From Streptomyces sp. WP-1 (GTDB taxonomy: Bacteria > Actinomycetota > Actinomycetes > Streptomycetales > Streptomycetaceae): DNA of 64,000 bases. Every line of letters starts with the position of its first letter. Position 1 is the stretch's first letter. Both the position numbers and the translations under genes were made by a program. Under the pieces are notes generated by a model. It was not told the DNA's origin. It ran no database searches and saw only the letters and a list, made by a program, of their open reading frames with translations. Location: NCBI RefSeq assembly GCF_030450125.1, contig NZ_CP123923.1, positions 4,960,001 through 5,024,000 of the forward strand, read 5' to 3'. Positions 24,547 to 32,448 of this stretch are shown here, in pieces.

Positions 24547-24970
24547 GCCGCCCAGTATTCCTCGCCGCGCCTGCCTGCCGACGCCGGCCCCCGAGCGCCG
24601 ACGCCCGCGCCTGACCGTCGACGGCGGCTCCGAACATCGATGCGCTCGACGCCTGCCTCCGACCGCGGACGTCCGTCTCCGAGTACCGACGCCCGCCGCA
24701 CCCGCCGCCCGGCACTCGCCCTCCACCACTGGCGCCAGCTTCCGGCCGCCGTGCCCACCCGCTTCCGCAGCCGACACCTGCCGCGCCCGCTTCCGAGGCT
24801 CTGACGCCTGGCCGCGCCCGCCGCGACACGCCACCGGTGCCGGCTGGCGGCCGTCCCATCTGCTTCCGCAGCCGACACTTGCCGTGCTCGCCGACACCTG
24901 CCACCGGCGCCGCCGTCCGGTCGCCGACGCCGGCTTTCAGCCAGCCGCCGTCCGCCCCGGTCGTCCCGAC
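24547..24970. other. 424-bp low-complexity intergenic region
   Basis: No credible gene on either strand. The plus strand is rich in CCGACGCC/CCGACACCTGCC words and contains an imperfect direct repeat of about 41 bp (24742-24783 and 24844-24884). The open frames crossing it are shadows of the GDSL gene or of rdgB. It lies between two minus-strand genes. Confidence 0.6.
24742..24884. repeat. Imperfect direct repeat in noncoding DNA
   Basis: Copy 1 (24742-24783) and copy 2 (24844-24884) share GCTTCCGCAGCCGACAC-TGCCG exactly but for one C/T and have similar GGC-GCCGT-CCCA flanks. The two copies are about 101 bp apart, and shorter fragments (CCGACACCTGCC at 24891) follow. Confidence 0.65.
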
Positions 24971-26425
24971 TCACAACTCCGCCTGCCCGCCCCCTTTCAG
25001 GGTCCGCAGGTCGAACACCTTGGCCATCGTGGCGAAGCCGAGGTCGCTGGGGTGGAGATGGTCGCCCGAGTCGTAGTCGGGGCGCAGGCGGCGGGGGTCG
25101 TAGGGGTCGCGCAGCGCCTTGTCGAAGTCGGTGACCGCGTCGTACACCCGGCCCGCGCGGATCTGCGCGTTGATCTGCCGGCGCACGGCCTCCCGGGCGG
25201 GGGTCCAGCCCCGGTGGCCCTGGAACGGCATCAGGGTCGCCCCTACGACCTTCAGCCCGCGCGCGTGGGCCTCGCGGACCAGGGTGCGCAGGCCGGTGAG
25301 GATGCGGTCGGGGCCGTCGAGACGCGGGTCGCGCAGGATGTCGTTGATGCCGAGGTCGATGACGACCACCTTGACGTCGGTGCGGGAGAGCGCGTCGCGC
25401 CCGAAGCGGTTCAGTCCGCTCTGGTTCTCCGCGGGGCGGCCGAGCCCGTCGGCGAGGACCTGGTTGCCGCTGATGCCCTCGTTGACGACGCTGTAGCGCG
25501 GCAGCCGCTGCCCGCCCGCGAGGGCGGAGCGCAGCCGGTCGCCGAGGACGTCGGGCCAGCGACGGTTGGCGCCGACGGTGGAGGTGATGCCGTCGGTGAT
25601 GGAGTCGCCGAAGACGACGACCGTGCCGTCGGCCTCGTTGCTGAGCACGTCCAGCGCGGTCAGATACCGCCAGTACGGCGTCCGTCGGGTGTAGGGGGCA
25701 CCGGTGGAGTCCTCGGTGCGGTCCCCGGCGGCGACGTACGACGTCTGCTGCGCGTGCGGGTGGTAGGTGACCGGCCCGGAGGGGGTGGGGGAGTACGTGG
25801 TGACGAGGACGTCGGTGTCGTGGGGTATGAGCAGGCGCACCGCGTCGCTGACGACCTGTTCGCCCGCGGGTATGACGACGCCGGTGGCGCCCCCGAAGGT
25901 GAGCCGCCGCATGGTGTCCGCGTCGGCCGCCGCGGTGGCGTCGCCCGCGGACAGCGCGAGGGTGGCGTGGGTGATGTCCAGCGGTGTCTGGCCGTAGAGG
26001 TTGGAGAGCGTGATCCGGGCACTCGTACCCCCGGCGTCCGCGTGGACGACGTTGCGCACGGAGCGGCCCGCGAGGCCGGCCGTCTCGGTGCCCGGTTCGC
26101 CGCCGACGGGGGCGCCGGCCCAGGAGCCGACCCAGGTGCCGGTGGACGCGGGTGCGGCGGAGCCGTGGTGCGGGCGGTCGTCGGCGAGGGTGCCGCGGGC
26201 GGTGTGGTCGCCGGTCGTCGCGGTGACGTAGATACCGGTGCTGACGGCCACCACCAGCGCGACGAGCGCGCCGAGCAGGGCGAGGTACTTGGTGCGGTGC
26301 TGTGCGCGGGGGGCCTCGGGGGCTCCGTCGGGGCGCGTGGTCACGCTCGTGCCGTTCTCCTCGGGAGGGGAGTTCCGGGTCTCCTCGGGGGAGGGACCTC
26401 CGGGCTCCGATCTTGATGGGTCCAT
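24971..26425 (-). CDS. SGNH/GDSL hydrolase with N-terminal membrane anchor
   Basis: A 484-residue protein. A charged cytoplasmic tail (1-45) and transmembrane helix (47-68) place the rest outside the cell. The SGNH esterase domain has S275 in VVFGDSITDG, G in EGISGNQ, N in DLGINDI and D/H in DHLHPSD. The region before it (95-250) is a beta-rich domain often fused to secreted esterases. The substrate is unknown; such proteins act on acylated sugars or lipids. An alternative start is the GTG at VTTRPDG (residue 28). Divergent from the DUF445 gene. Confidence 0.87.
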   Translation of the reverse strand: MDPSRSEPGGPSPEETRNSPPEENGTSVTTRPDGAPEAPRAQHRTKYLALLGALVALVVAVSTGIYVTATTGDHTARGTLADDRPHHGSAAPASTGTWVGSWAGAPVGGEPGTETAGLAGRSVRNVVHADAGGTSARITLSNLYGQTPLDITHATLALSAGDATAAADADTMRRLTFGGATGVVIPAGEQVVSDAVRLLIPHDTDVLVTTYSPTPSGPVTYHPHAQQTSYVAAGDRTEDSTGAPYTRRTPYWRYLTALDVLSNEADGTVVVFGDSITDGITSTVGANRRWPDVLGDRLRSALAGGQRLPRYSVVNEGISGNQVLADGLGRPAENQSGLNRFGRDALSRTDVKVVVIDLGINDILRDPRLDGPDRILTGLRTLVREAHARGLKVVGATLMPFQGHRGWTPAREAVRRQINAQIRAGRVYDAVTDFDKALRDPYDPRRLRPDYDSGDHLHPSDLGFATMAKVFDLRTLKGGGQAEL

Positions 26426-26535
26426 GATGCTTCATGGGCCGGGCCGCACCGTCGGGGCCCAGGGCCCAGGTCCCCGCCTGAACAGACGCCGGGAACTCCT
26501 GTTCCGTTCCGGGAGTCGGTCAGGAGGGGACAATT

Positions 26536-27885
26536 GTGCGCGGGATCACCGAACGGGTGGAGCTGATGGAACCTACCGAGACCGGAACTGCCGGACCGGC
26601 CGCGTCGTCGTCGTACCGGACGATGACGGCCTTCACCCCGGCCGACGAGGAGCGTCGGCGCGGGGTGCGGCGGATGAAACTGACCGCGACGGGTCTGCTG
26701 CTGTTCGTGGCGGTGGTCTACGTCCTGTCCAAGCTGGCCGGGAACGCGGGCGCCGGGGCGTGGGCGGACTACGTCTCGGCGGCGGCGGAGGCGGGCATGG
26801 TGGGCGCGCTGGCGGACTGGTTCGCGGTGACCGCGCTGTTCCGGCATCCCCTGGGGCTGCCGATCCCGCACACCGCGATCATCCCGACCAAGAAGGACCA
26901 GCTGGGCGTCTCGCTGGGCGAGTTCGTGGGGGAGAACTTCCTGTCCCAGGACGTCGTACGGCAGCGGCTGCGCGCCGTCGGCATCGGTGCCCGGCTGGGT
27001 GCCTGGCTGGCCGAGCCGGAGCATGCGGACCGGGTGACGGCGGAGCTGGCGACGGCGTTGCGCGGTGCGCTCACGGTGTTGCGGGACTCGGATGTGCAGG
27101 CGGTGGTGGGGGAGGCGATCACGCGGCGGGCCGGGGCCCGGGAGATCGCGCCGGGGCTGGGCAAGATGCTGGAGAAGGTTGTCGCGGACGGCGGTCACAA
27201 GCGGGCGGTGGACCTGGTGGTCTCGCGGGCCCATGACTGGCTGGTGCTGCACGGCGACAATGTGATGGGGGCGGTGCAGGGCGGGGCGCCGGGCTGGACC
27301 CCGCGGTTCGTGGACCGCAAGATCGGCGAGCGGGTCTACAAGGAGTTGCTGCGTTTCTGCGCGGAGATGCGGGACATGCCGTCCCATCCGGCGCGTGGCG
27401 CGCTGGACCGCTTCCTGACCGATTTCGCCTCCGATCTCCAGTCGGACACCGAGACCCGGGCGCGGGTGGAGCGGCTGAAGGGTGAGGTGCTGGGCCGGGG
27501 CGAGGTGCAGGATCTGATCGCGTCGGCCTGGACGGCCGTACGGTCGATGATCGTCGCGGCGGCGGAGGACGAGCGCAGTGAGCTGCGGACGCGGCTGCGG
27601 TCGGCGCTGCTGTCCCTGGGCGCGCGGATGGCGAGCGAGCCGAAGATGCAGGAGAAGGTGGACAGCTGGCTGGAGGGCGCGGCGGTGCATGTCGTGACCA
27701 CGTACCGGGCCGAGATCACCTCGTTGATCACGGACACGGTGGCGGGCTGGGACGCCGAGCACACCACCCGGAAGATCGAGGCGCACATCGGGCGCGATCT
27801 GCAGTTCATCCGGATCAATGGCACGGTGGTGGGATCACTGGCGGGGCTGCTGATCTTCACGTTGTCGCGGGCGGTGGGTGGCTGA
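26536..27885 (+). CDS. DUF445 membrane-anchored protein
   Basis: A 449-residue protein of the DUF445 (YjiN-like) family. One transmembrane helix near 48-66 (LLLFVAVVYVLSKLAG), the family block AAAEAGMVGALADWFAVTALFRHPLGLPIPHTAIIP, a long helical middle, and a C-terminal helix INGTVVGSLAGLLIFTL. GTG 26536 follows AGGAGGGG at good spacing; ATG 26566 is also possible. Function unknown. A low-stability hairpin, CCCCCC-GTCCC-GGGGGG at 27943-27959, follows. Confidence 0.88.
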   Translation: MRGITERVELMEPTETGTAGPAASSSYRTMTAFTPADEERRRGVRRMKLTATGLLLFVAVVYVLSKLAGNAGAGAWADYVSAAAEAGMVGALADWFAVTALFRHPLGLPIPHTAIIPTKKDQLGVSLGEFVGENFLSQDVVRQRLRAVGIGARLGAWLAEPEHADRVTAELATALRGALTVLRDSDVQAVVGEAITRRAGAREIAPGLGKMLEKVVADGGHKRAVDLVVSRAHDWLVLHGDNVMGAVQGGAPGWTPRFVDRKIGERVYKELLRFCAEMRDMPSHPARGALDRFLTDFASDLQSDTETRARVERLKGEVLGRGEVQDLIASAWTAVRSMIVAAAEDERSELRTRLRSALLSLGARMASEPKMQEKVDSWLEGAAVHVVTTYRAEITSLITDTVAGWDAEHTTRKIEAHIGRDLQFIRINGTVVGSLAGLLIFTLSRAVGG

Positions 27886-27982
27886 CGGCGGGTCACCCGG
27901 GCGTCTGGAACGGCGGCGTGGGGGTATCCGTCGTCCTGCCGTCCCCCCGTCCCGGGGGGCGTCCTCGACGAGGAGCGAGCCG

Positions 27983-29677
27983 ATGACAAGAGCCGAGAAG
28001 GCGTCGCGGGAGGCCGGTGGATACGGCCGGACGGGTGACGGCGGTCGGTCGGGTGAGGGTGGCCGGACGGGTGACGGCGGCCGGCCGGGTGGCGCTGGCT
28101 GGTCGGGGGGTGGCGGCCGGTCGGGTGATGCCGACCGGTCTGGTGACGGCGGCCGGTCGGGTGACGGCGGCCGGTCGGCTGGTGGCGGCCGGACCATCAC
28201 CACCGACATCCCGGCCCGCCTCGACCGCCTCCCGTGGTCCCGCTGGCACTGGACGATCGTGATCGGCCTCGGCACCGTATGGATCCTGGACGGCCTGGAG
28301 GTGACGGTCGTCGGCAACATCGCCAGCCGTCTGGCCGAACCGGGCAGCGGTCTGTCGATCACATCCGGCCAGATCACGGGCATGGCCGCCGCGCTGTACG
28401 TCGCGGGCGCGTGCGTGGGCGCGCTGTTCTGGGGCCGGCTGACCGACCGTTACGGCCGCAAGAAGCTGTTCATGATCACCCTGGCGGTGTATCTGGTGGC
28501 GACGGCCCTGACCGCGGTCTCCTGGGAAGCCTGGTGGTTCTTCCTCTTCCGCTTCCTGACCGGCTTCGGCATCGGCGGCGAGTACGCGGCGATCAACTCG
28601 GCGATCGACGAGCTGATCCCGGCCCGCTACCGGGGCCGCGTCGATCTGATCATCAACGGCAGTTTCTGGCTGGGCGCGGTGGGCGGTTCGCTGCTGTCCA
28701 TCCTGGCGCTGAACACCGGCCTGCTGCCGATGAACGTGGGCTGGCGGCTGACCTTCGCGCTGGGCGCCGTACTGGCGCTGGTGATCCTGCTCGTACGGCG
28801 GCACGTCCCGGAGAGCCCGAGGTGGCTGCTGATCCACGGCCGGGACGAGGAGGCGGAGGAGATCGTCACCGGCATCGAACGGCAGGTGGAGGCGGAGAAG
28901 GGCGTCCGGCTGCCGGGGACGGACGCGCGCCTGGCCATCCAGCAGCGTAAGAGCGTCACCTTCCGGGAGATCGCCCACACGGTGTTCGGGCGGTACCGCA
29001 AGCGCGCGGTGCTCGGTTTCTCCCTCTTCATCGGGCAGGCGTTCCTGTACAACGCGATCACGTTCGGCTTCGGCGCGATCCTGACGAAGTTCTTCGGGGT
29101 GCCGACGGACCGTACGGGCTACTACTTCGCGGTCATCGCCGTCGGAAACTTCTTCGGCCCGCTGCTGCTGGGCAAGCTCTTCGACACGGTCGGCCGCCGG
29201 GTGATGATCTCCTCGACGTATCTGCTGTCGGGTCTGCTGCTGTTCGGCACGGCGTGGCTGTTCGACCGGGGCGTGCTCAGCGCGACGACGCTGACGGCGT
29301 GCTGGTGCGCGGTGCTCTTCTTCGCCTCGGCGGGCGCGTCCAGCGCGTATCTGACGGTGTCGGAGATCTTCCCGATGGAGACGCGCGCGATGTCCATCGC
29401 CTTCTTCTACGCCCTGGGTACGGCGGCCGGCGGCATCAGCGGCCCGCTGCTCTTCGCCGACCTCACCGGCACGGGCAGGGTCGGCGACACGGTCCTGGCC
29501 TTCTGCGTCGGGGCGGCGCTGATGTGCGCGGCGGGCCTGGTGGCGGCGGCGCTGGCGGTACGGGCGGAGGGGCGGTCGCTGGAGGACGTGGCGACGCCGC
29601 TCACGGCGGTGGAGCAGGGTGCGGCGCCGGGTCCGGGCGCGGGCACCCAGGGCCCGCCGGCGGTGGGCAGGGCGTGA
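27983..29677 (+). CDS. MFS transporter (sugar-porter-like) with repetitive N-terminus
   Basis: A 564-residue major facilitator with 12 transmembrane segments. The MFS loop motif GRLTDRYGRKKLF, FGIGGEYAAINSAIDELIPARYRGR and VPESPRWLL place it in the metabolite:H+/sugar-porter group (aromatic acid, shikimate-like or YceI/NaiP types); the substrate is not evident. Residues 18-71 are nine degenerate copies of G-D-G-G-R-S encoded by an 18-bp DNA repeat, a disordered cytoplasmic tail. ATG 27983 follows AGGAG. It is preceded by a separate DUF445 gene and appears monocistronic. Confidence 0.88.
   Translation: MTRAEKASREAGGYGRTGDGGRSGEGGRTGDGGRPGGAGWSGGGGRSGDADRSGDGGRSGDGGRSAGGGRTITTDIPARLDRLPWSRWHWTIVIGLGTVWILDGLEVTVVGNIASRLAEPGSGLSITSGQITGMAAALYVAGACVGALFWGRLTDRYGRKKLFMITLAVYLVATALTAVSWEAWWFFLFRFLTGFGIGGEYAAINSAIDELIPARYRGRVDLIINGSFWLGAVGGSLLSILALNTGLLPMNVGWRLTFALGAVLALVILLVRRHVPESPRWLLIHGRDEEAEEIVTGIERQVEAEKGVRLPGTDARLAIQQRKSVTFREIAHTVFGRYRKRAVLGFSLFIGQAFLYNAITFGFGAILTKFFGVPTDRTGYYFAVIAVGNFFGPLLLGKLFDTVGRRVMISSTYLLSGLLLFGTAWLFDRGVLSATTLTACWCAVLFFASAGASSAYLTVSEIFPMETRAMSIAFFYALGTAAGGISGPLLFADLTGTGRVGDTVLAFCVGAALMCAAGLVAAALAVRAEGRSLEDVATPLTAVEQGAAPGPGAGTQGPPAVGRA
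28034..28195 (+). repeat. 18-bp tandem repeat, nine units, coding
   Basis: Units of GGTGACGGCGGCCGGTCG with point changes, in frame, encoding GDGGRS-type hexapeptides. Units 7 and 8 (28142-28177) are identical, suggesting recent slippage. Confidence 0.85.
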
Positions 29678-29700
29678 GGAGCCGCGCGGCCCGTCCGCCG

Positions 29701-29762
29701 TCCGTCCGTCCGTCCGTTCAGGCCCTGTGTAGGCCCTGTACAGGCCCCGCCTCAGGCCCTGC
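29701..29762. repeat. Short tandem repeats between MFS and membrane-protein genes
   Basis: TCCG repeated four times (29701-29716), then AGGCCCTGT-like words at 29720, 29731, 29742 and 29754, about 11 bp apart. The last overlaps the stop of the minus-strand gene. Confidence 0.55.
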
Positions 29763-30054
29763 GGTCGGCGACGGCCCAGGAGGCGAGGGCGACGGCACCG
29801 GCGACGCCGAGGACGGAGGGCCAGGCGCCGACCTTCTTGGCGAGCGGGTGGGAGCCGGCGAAGGCGCCGACGTAGGCGGCGGTCAGCGCACCGGCGGCCG
29901 CGTTCCCGGCCTGCTTGCGCCACTGCTGCGCGGCGGCGGCACCGGCGACGGCGAGCACGGCCCCGCCGAGCGGCCGCTTCTTCGTCCACCGGGCGACCCC
30001 GTACCCGCCGACGAGCCCGCTCGCGGCGACGACAGCGCTGGGAACCTTGGCCAT
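29752..30054 (-). CDS. Small hydrophobic protein of unknown function
   Basis: A 100-residue Ala/Gly-rich protein with two or three short hydrophobic segments (VVAASGLVGGYGVARW, LGGAVLAVAGAAAAQQW, VLGVAGAVALASWAVA) separated by KKR and KK. Probably a small membrane protein. A good GGAGG lies 6 bp before the ATG, which supports its reality. I do not recognise a family. Divergent from the hsp20 gene. Confidence 0.7.
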   Translation of the reverse strand: MAKVPSAVVAASGLVGGYGVARWTKKRPLGGAVLAVAGAAAAQQWRKQAGNAAAGALTAAYVGAFAGSHPLAKKVGAWPSVLGVAGAVALASWAVADRRA

Positions 30055-30129
30055 GGATGCCTCCGAATGTCGTAGAGGCTGCCGAGGCTAACGCGCGGGC
30101 GGACGGGCTGACCTAACCTGAGTCGCAGC

Positions 30130-30158
30130 TTGTCAACTTTCCGGCTGCGCGCTATATA
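30130..30158 (+). promoter_or_regulatory. Near-consensus housekeeping promoter of the hsp20 gene
   Basis: TTGTCA (30130-30135), 17-bp spacer, TATATA (30153-30158). The AT-rich stretch GCTATATAAATACC is striking in this genome. The 5' leader would be about 42 nt before the ribosome-binding site. No CIRCE, HAIR or RheA-type inverted repeat is evident. Confidence 0.65.
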
Positions 30159-30206
30159 AATACCCGTAAGGGCATCGCACCCAGCACCTTGAGAAGGGAG
30201 TGACCC

Positions 30207-30635
30207 GTGATGCTCATGCGTACCGACCCGTTCCGCGAATTCGACCGACTCGCGCAGCAGGTACTCGGCAGCACGAACCGCCCGTCGGCGATGCCGATGG
30301 ACGCCTACCGTTCCGGTGACGAATTCCTGGTCCACTTCGACCTCCCCGGCGTCGCTCCGGAGACGATCGAGCTGGACGTCGAGCGCAACGTCCTCAATGT
30401 CCGCGCCGAGCGCTGCGGCCCCATTCCGGAGGACGCTCAGACGGTGGTCGCGGAGCGGCCGACGGGCACGTTCACCCGGCAGCTCTTCCTCGGCGACACC
30501 CTCGACACGGACCGCATCGACGCCTCCTACGAGTCCGGTGTCCTGACCCTGCGCATCCCGATCGCCGAACGGGCGAAGCCGCGCCGCATCCAGATCAGCG
30601 GCGGCACCCCCGAACGCAAGCAGCTCGCCGGCTGA
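30207..30635 (+). CDS. Hsp20/alpha-crystallin small heat-shock protein
   Basis: A 142-residue ATP-independent holdase that keeps unfolding proteins soluble. The alpha-crystallin domain (about 35-130) includes GDEFLVHFDLPGVAPETIELDVERNVLNV and ends ESGVLTLRIPIAERAKPR with the I-x-I motif nearby. Size and sequence resemble Streptomyces HSP18. The start is GTG 30207 or ATG 30210, both after GAAGGGAG. A strong promoter lies at 30130. The DUF2267 gene downstream is a frequent partner of Hsp20 genes. Confidence 0.93.
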   Translation: MMLMRTDPFREFDRLAQQVLGSTNRPSAMPMDAYRSGDEFLVHFDLPGVAPETIELDVERNVLNVRAERCGPIPEDAQTVVAERPTGTFTRQLFLGDTLDTDRIDASYESGVLTLRIPIAERAKPRRIQISGGTPERKQLAG

Positions 30636-30636
30636 C

Positions 30637-30652
30637 CCCCTCCGGGGAGGGG
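30637..30652 (+). terminator. Hairpin after the hsp20 gene
   Basis: CCCCTC-CGGG-GAGGGG directly after the stop codon; short stem, so partial termination at most. Confidence 0.45.
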
Positions 30653-30794
30653 CGGTACCCATAAGTCCCGCCTCTCCCCGGCCCGTTCGGCCCCGCACAC
30701 TTGCCCACCCGTCCCGATCCACCCGTACGGCGACGGGGTACCGAACCACTGGACGTACCGGACACCCGCGCGCCCCGCGGAAGGAGCCCTGACG

Positions 30795-31412
30795 ATGACC
30801 ACGACGGTGCCGAAGCCCGCTCTGCGAACCACCGGGAACAACACGACGGCGCCGCAGCCAGCCTGGGGGAACCCGAGGGTGCGGGAGCCGGCTCCGGGGA
30901 CTGCCTGGGAGAGCCCGACGGTGCGGGAGCCTGCCGTGGGGAACCCGAGGGCGGCGGAGCACGCCCGGAGGATCGCCTCGAAGGATCTGGGGGCGCCGGA
31001 GCACACCCCGAAGACCACCTGGGAGAACCTGACCGAGGCCGTCCGCGAGACGGGCGGCTACCCGACCCGGGCGCAGGCCGAACGCCTCACCCGCACCGTC
31101 CTCACCGCCCTCGGCACCCACCTGACCGGCGACGAACGCGTCGCCCTGGCCCAGTCCCTGCCCCCCGAGGCCGGCCACCTGATCGCCTCCCAGATCCCCC
31201 TGCCCCACCCCCTGACGGCCCGAGAATTCGTGGACTCCCTGTCCACCCGGATCCCCGACTCCACCCCGGCAACGGCCCGCTGGGACGTCAGCTCGGTCCT
31301 GACCGCCCTCTCCACCACGATCGGCCCCGCCCTGACGGACCAGGTGCTGTCTCAACTGCCGCGAGGGTATGCGCTGTTGTTCGGAAGGGCGGAGCTGGCG
31401 GCTATGGCGTGA
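30795..31412 (+). CDS. DUF2267 family protein
   Basis: A 205-residue protein. The first 85 residues are a disordered segment with repeated NPR/VREPA/AWGNP words. From about 80 on it has the DUF2267 pattern (TEAVRETGGYPTRAQAERLTRTVLTALGTHLTGDERVALAQSLP, FVDSLSTRI, LSTTIGPALTDQVLSQLPRGYALLF). Function unknown, linked to stress genes; it follows hsp20. GGAAGGAG precedes the ATG. It is the last conserved-looking gene before the low-GC island. Confidence 0.85.
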   Translation: MTTTVPKPALRTTGNNTTAPQPAWGNPRVREPAPGTAWESPTVREPAVGNPRAAEHARRIASKDLGAPEHTPKTTWENLTEAVRETGGYPTRAQAERLTRTVLTALGTHLTGDERVALAQSLPPEAGHLIASQIPLPHPLTAREFVDSLSTRIPDSTPATARWDVSSVLTALSTTIGPALTDQVLSQLPRGYALLFGRAELAAMA

Positions 31413-31444
31413 CTGCCTGACGCCCAGTACGGGAGTCGGTTCCG

Positions 31445-32419
31445 CTAGCTCGTGGCCGCAATATCCGTCGTCGAGGGCAATGCAAAGTAAGGGGCAGGCC
31501 AGTCCACGGATCCATCTGAATCAGCTTGAGCCACGTGCTGCAAGAGGAGGAAGGTGGGGTTTTGCAGTTGATGTTCAACGTCCTTGTCCACAAGAGGCGT
31601 TGTTATCGGTATCGAAGGGTACTCTATGCCTAGCAGGCTGCATATGTGTTCGAGTTCTTCGTTCTTGTTCCCTTCGCCGAGGTTTCCCTTGAGGTAGTCG
31701 CGTAGGCGTGAGCAGATATCGAGTATCGCCTGGCCGCTCGCGGTGACTTGATAGATGCCGCCCTGGAGGCTCTCGCTCTCCAGGAATCCGAGTATGAAGA
31801 GTCGTTCAGTCTCGTACTTCACCGCGTTTGGGTTTTTGTCTAGATCCTTCGCGGTCCTGGTGTTGTTTCGGTATCCATGCTTCTTGATGTAGGAGAGAAT
31901 GGCGATCGGGAGGCCGGGGCGCTTGGCGGAGGCGAAGCGTGTGGTGTCACGCGAGGTGAGGCCACCGAGAGTCACATGAAGGAGGAGATCCTTGGTGATC
32001 TCCTCCTTCAGGGCGTTGTAAATGGACTCCTTGACGTTCTCGTCCTTGGCCTTGAAGTCTGCCGGGACCCAGAAGACCCGCAAGCGGGACAGGCGGTCCC
32101 GCATCGGTGTGTCGAGGTAGGACTGGGTCACCTCGGCGAAGCGGGAGCGGAGCTTGCTTTCGTGGCGCGCAATATAGACGGCGGCTTCTATATCGCGCTC
32201 ATTGAGCAGGGTTCTGAGGTCCTTGTCGATTCCGTCGCCGCCATGCTTCCATAGCGTCTGCCCTACGATGACCTTCGACCAGTCTTGTTTGAGATCGCAG
32301 GAGAAGTCAAAGAGTTTGCGCTGGCCTTCGGTGTAGCCGAAGAGGCCAGAGTTCGACGCGCTCTCCATGATGTGGAGTGCTGCATTTGAGAGGTATTCAT
32401 GCTCTGGTGAGGTTGGCAT
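31445..32419 (-). CDS. Unrecognised protein with a winged-helix domain (island gene 3)
   Basis: A 324-residue protein I cannot assign. Residues 1-150 form an alpha/beta region with blocks FDFSCDLKQDWSKVIVGQTL, HGGDGIDKDLRTLL and AVYIARHESKLRSRF, followed by RVFWVPADF. Residues 168-240 look like a winged helix (PIAILSYIKKHGYRNNTRTAKDLDKNP, ERLFILGFLE, IYQVTASGQAIL). No signal peptide or membrane segment. The DNA is visibly less GC-rich, with many A/T third positions. GGAG precedes ATG 32419, 29 bp after the SRA-like gene on the same strand, so it is in the same operon. It may sense or bind DNA for the module. Confidence 0.75.
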   Translation of the reverse strand: MPTSPEHEYLSNAALHIMESASNSGLFGYTEGQRKLFDFSCDLKQDWSKVIVGQTLWKHGGDGIDKDLRTLLNERDIEAAVYIARHESKLRSRFAEVTQSYLDTPMRDRLSRLRVFWVPADFKAKDENVKESIYNALKEEITKDLLLHVTLGGLTSRDTTRFASAKRPGLPIAILSYIKKHGYRNNTRTAKDLDKNPNAVKYETERLFILGFLESESLQGGIYQVTASGQAILDICSRLRDYLKGNLGEGNKNEELEHICSLLGIEYPSIPITTPLVDKDVEHQLQNPTFLLLQHVAQADSDGSVDWPAPYFALPSTTDIAATS

Positions 32420-32448
32420 GGTGGCTCCAAGAGGGCGGCGGGGAGACC

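Noticed and set aside
24488..26416. 642-codon plus-strand frame opposite the GDSL hydrolase
   Set aside because: The minus strand carries the clear GDSL motifs; this frame is its shadow and has no ribosome-binding site.
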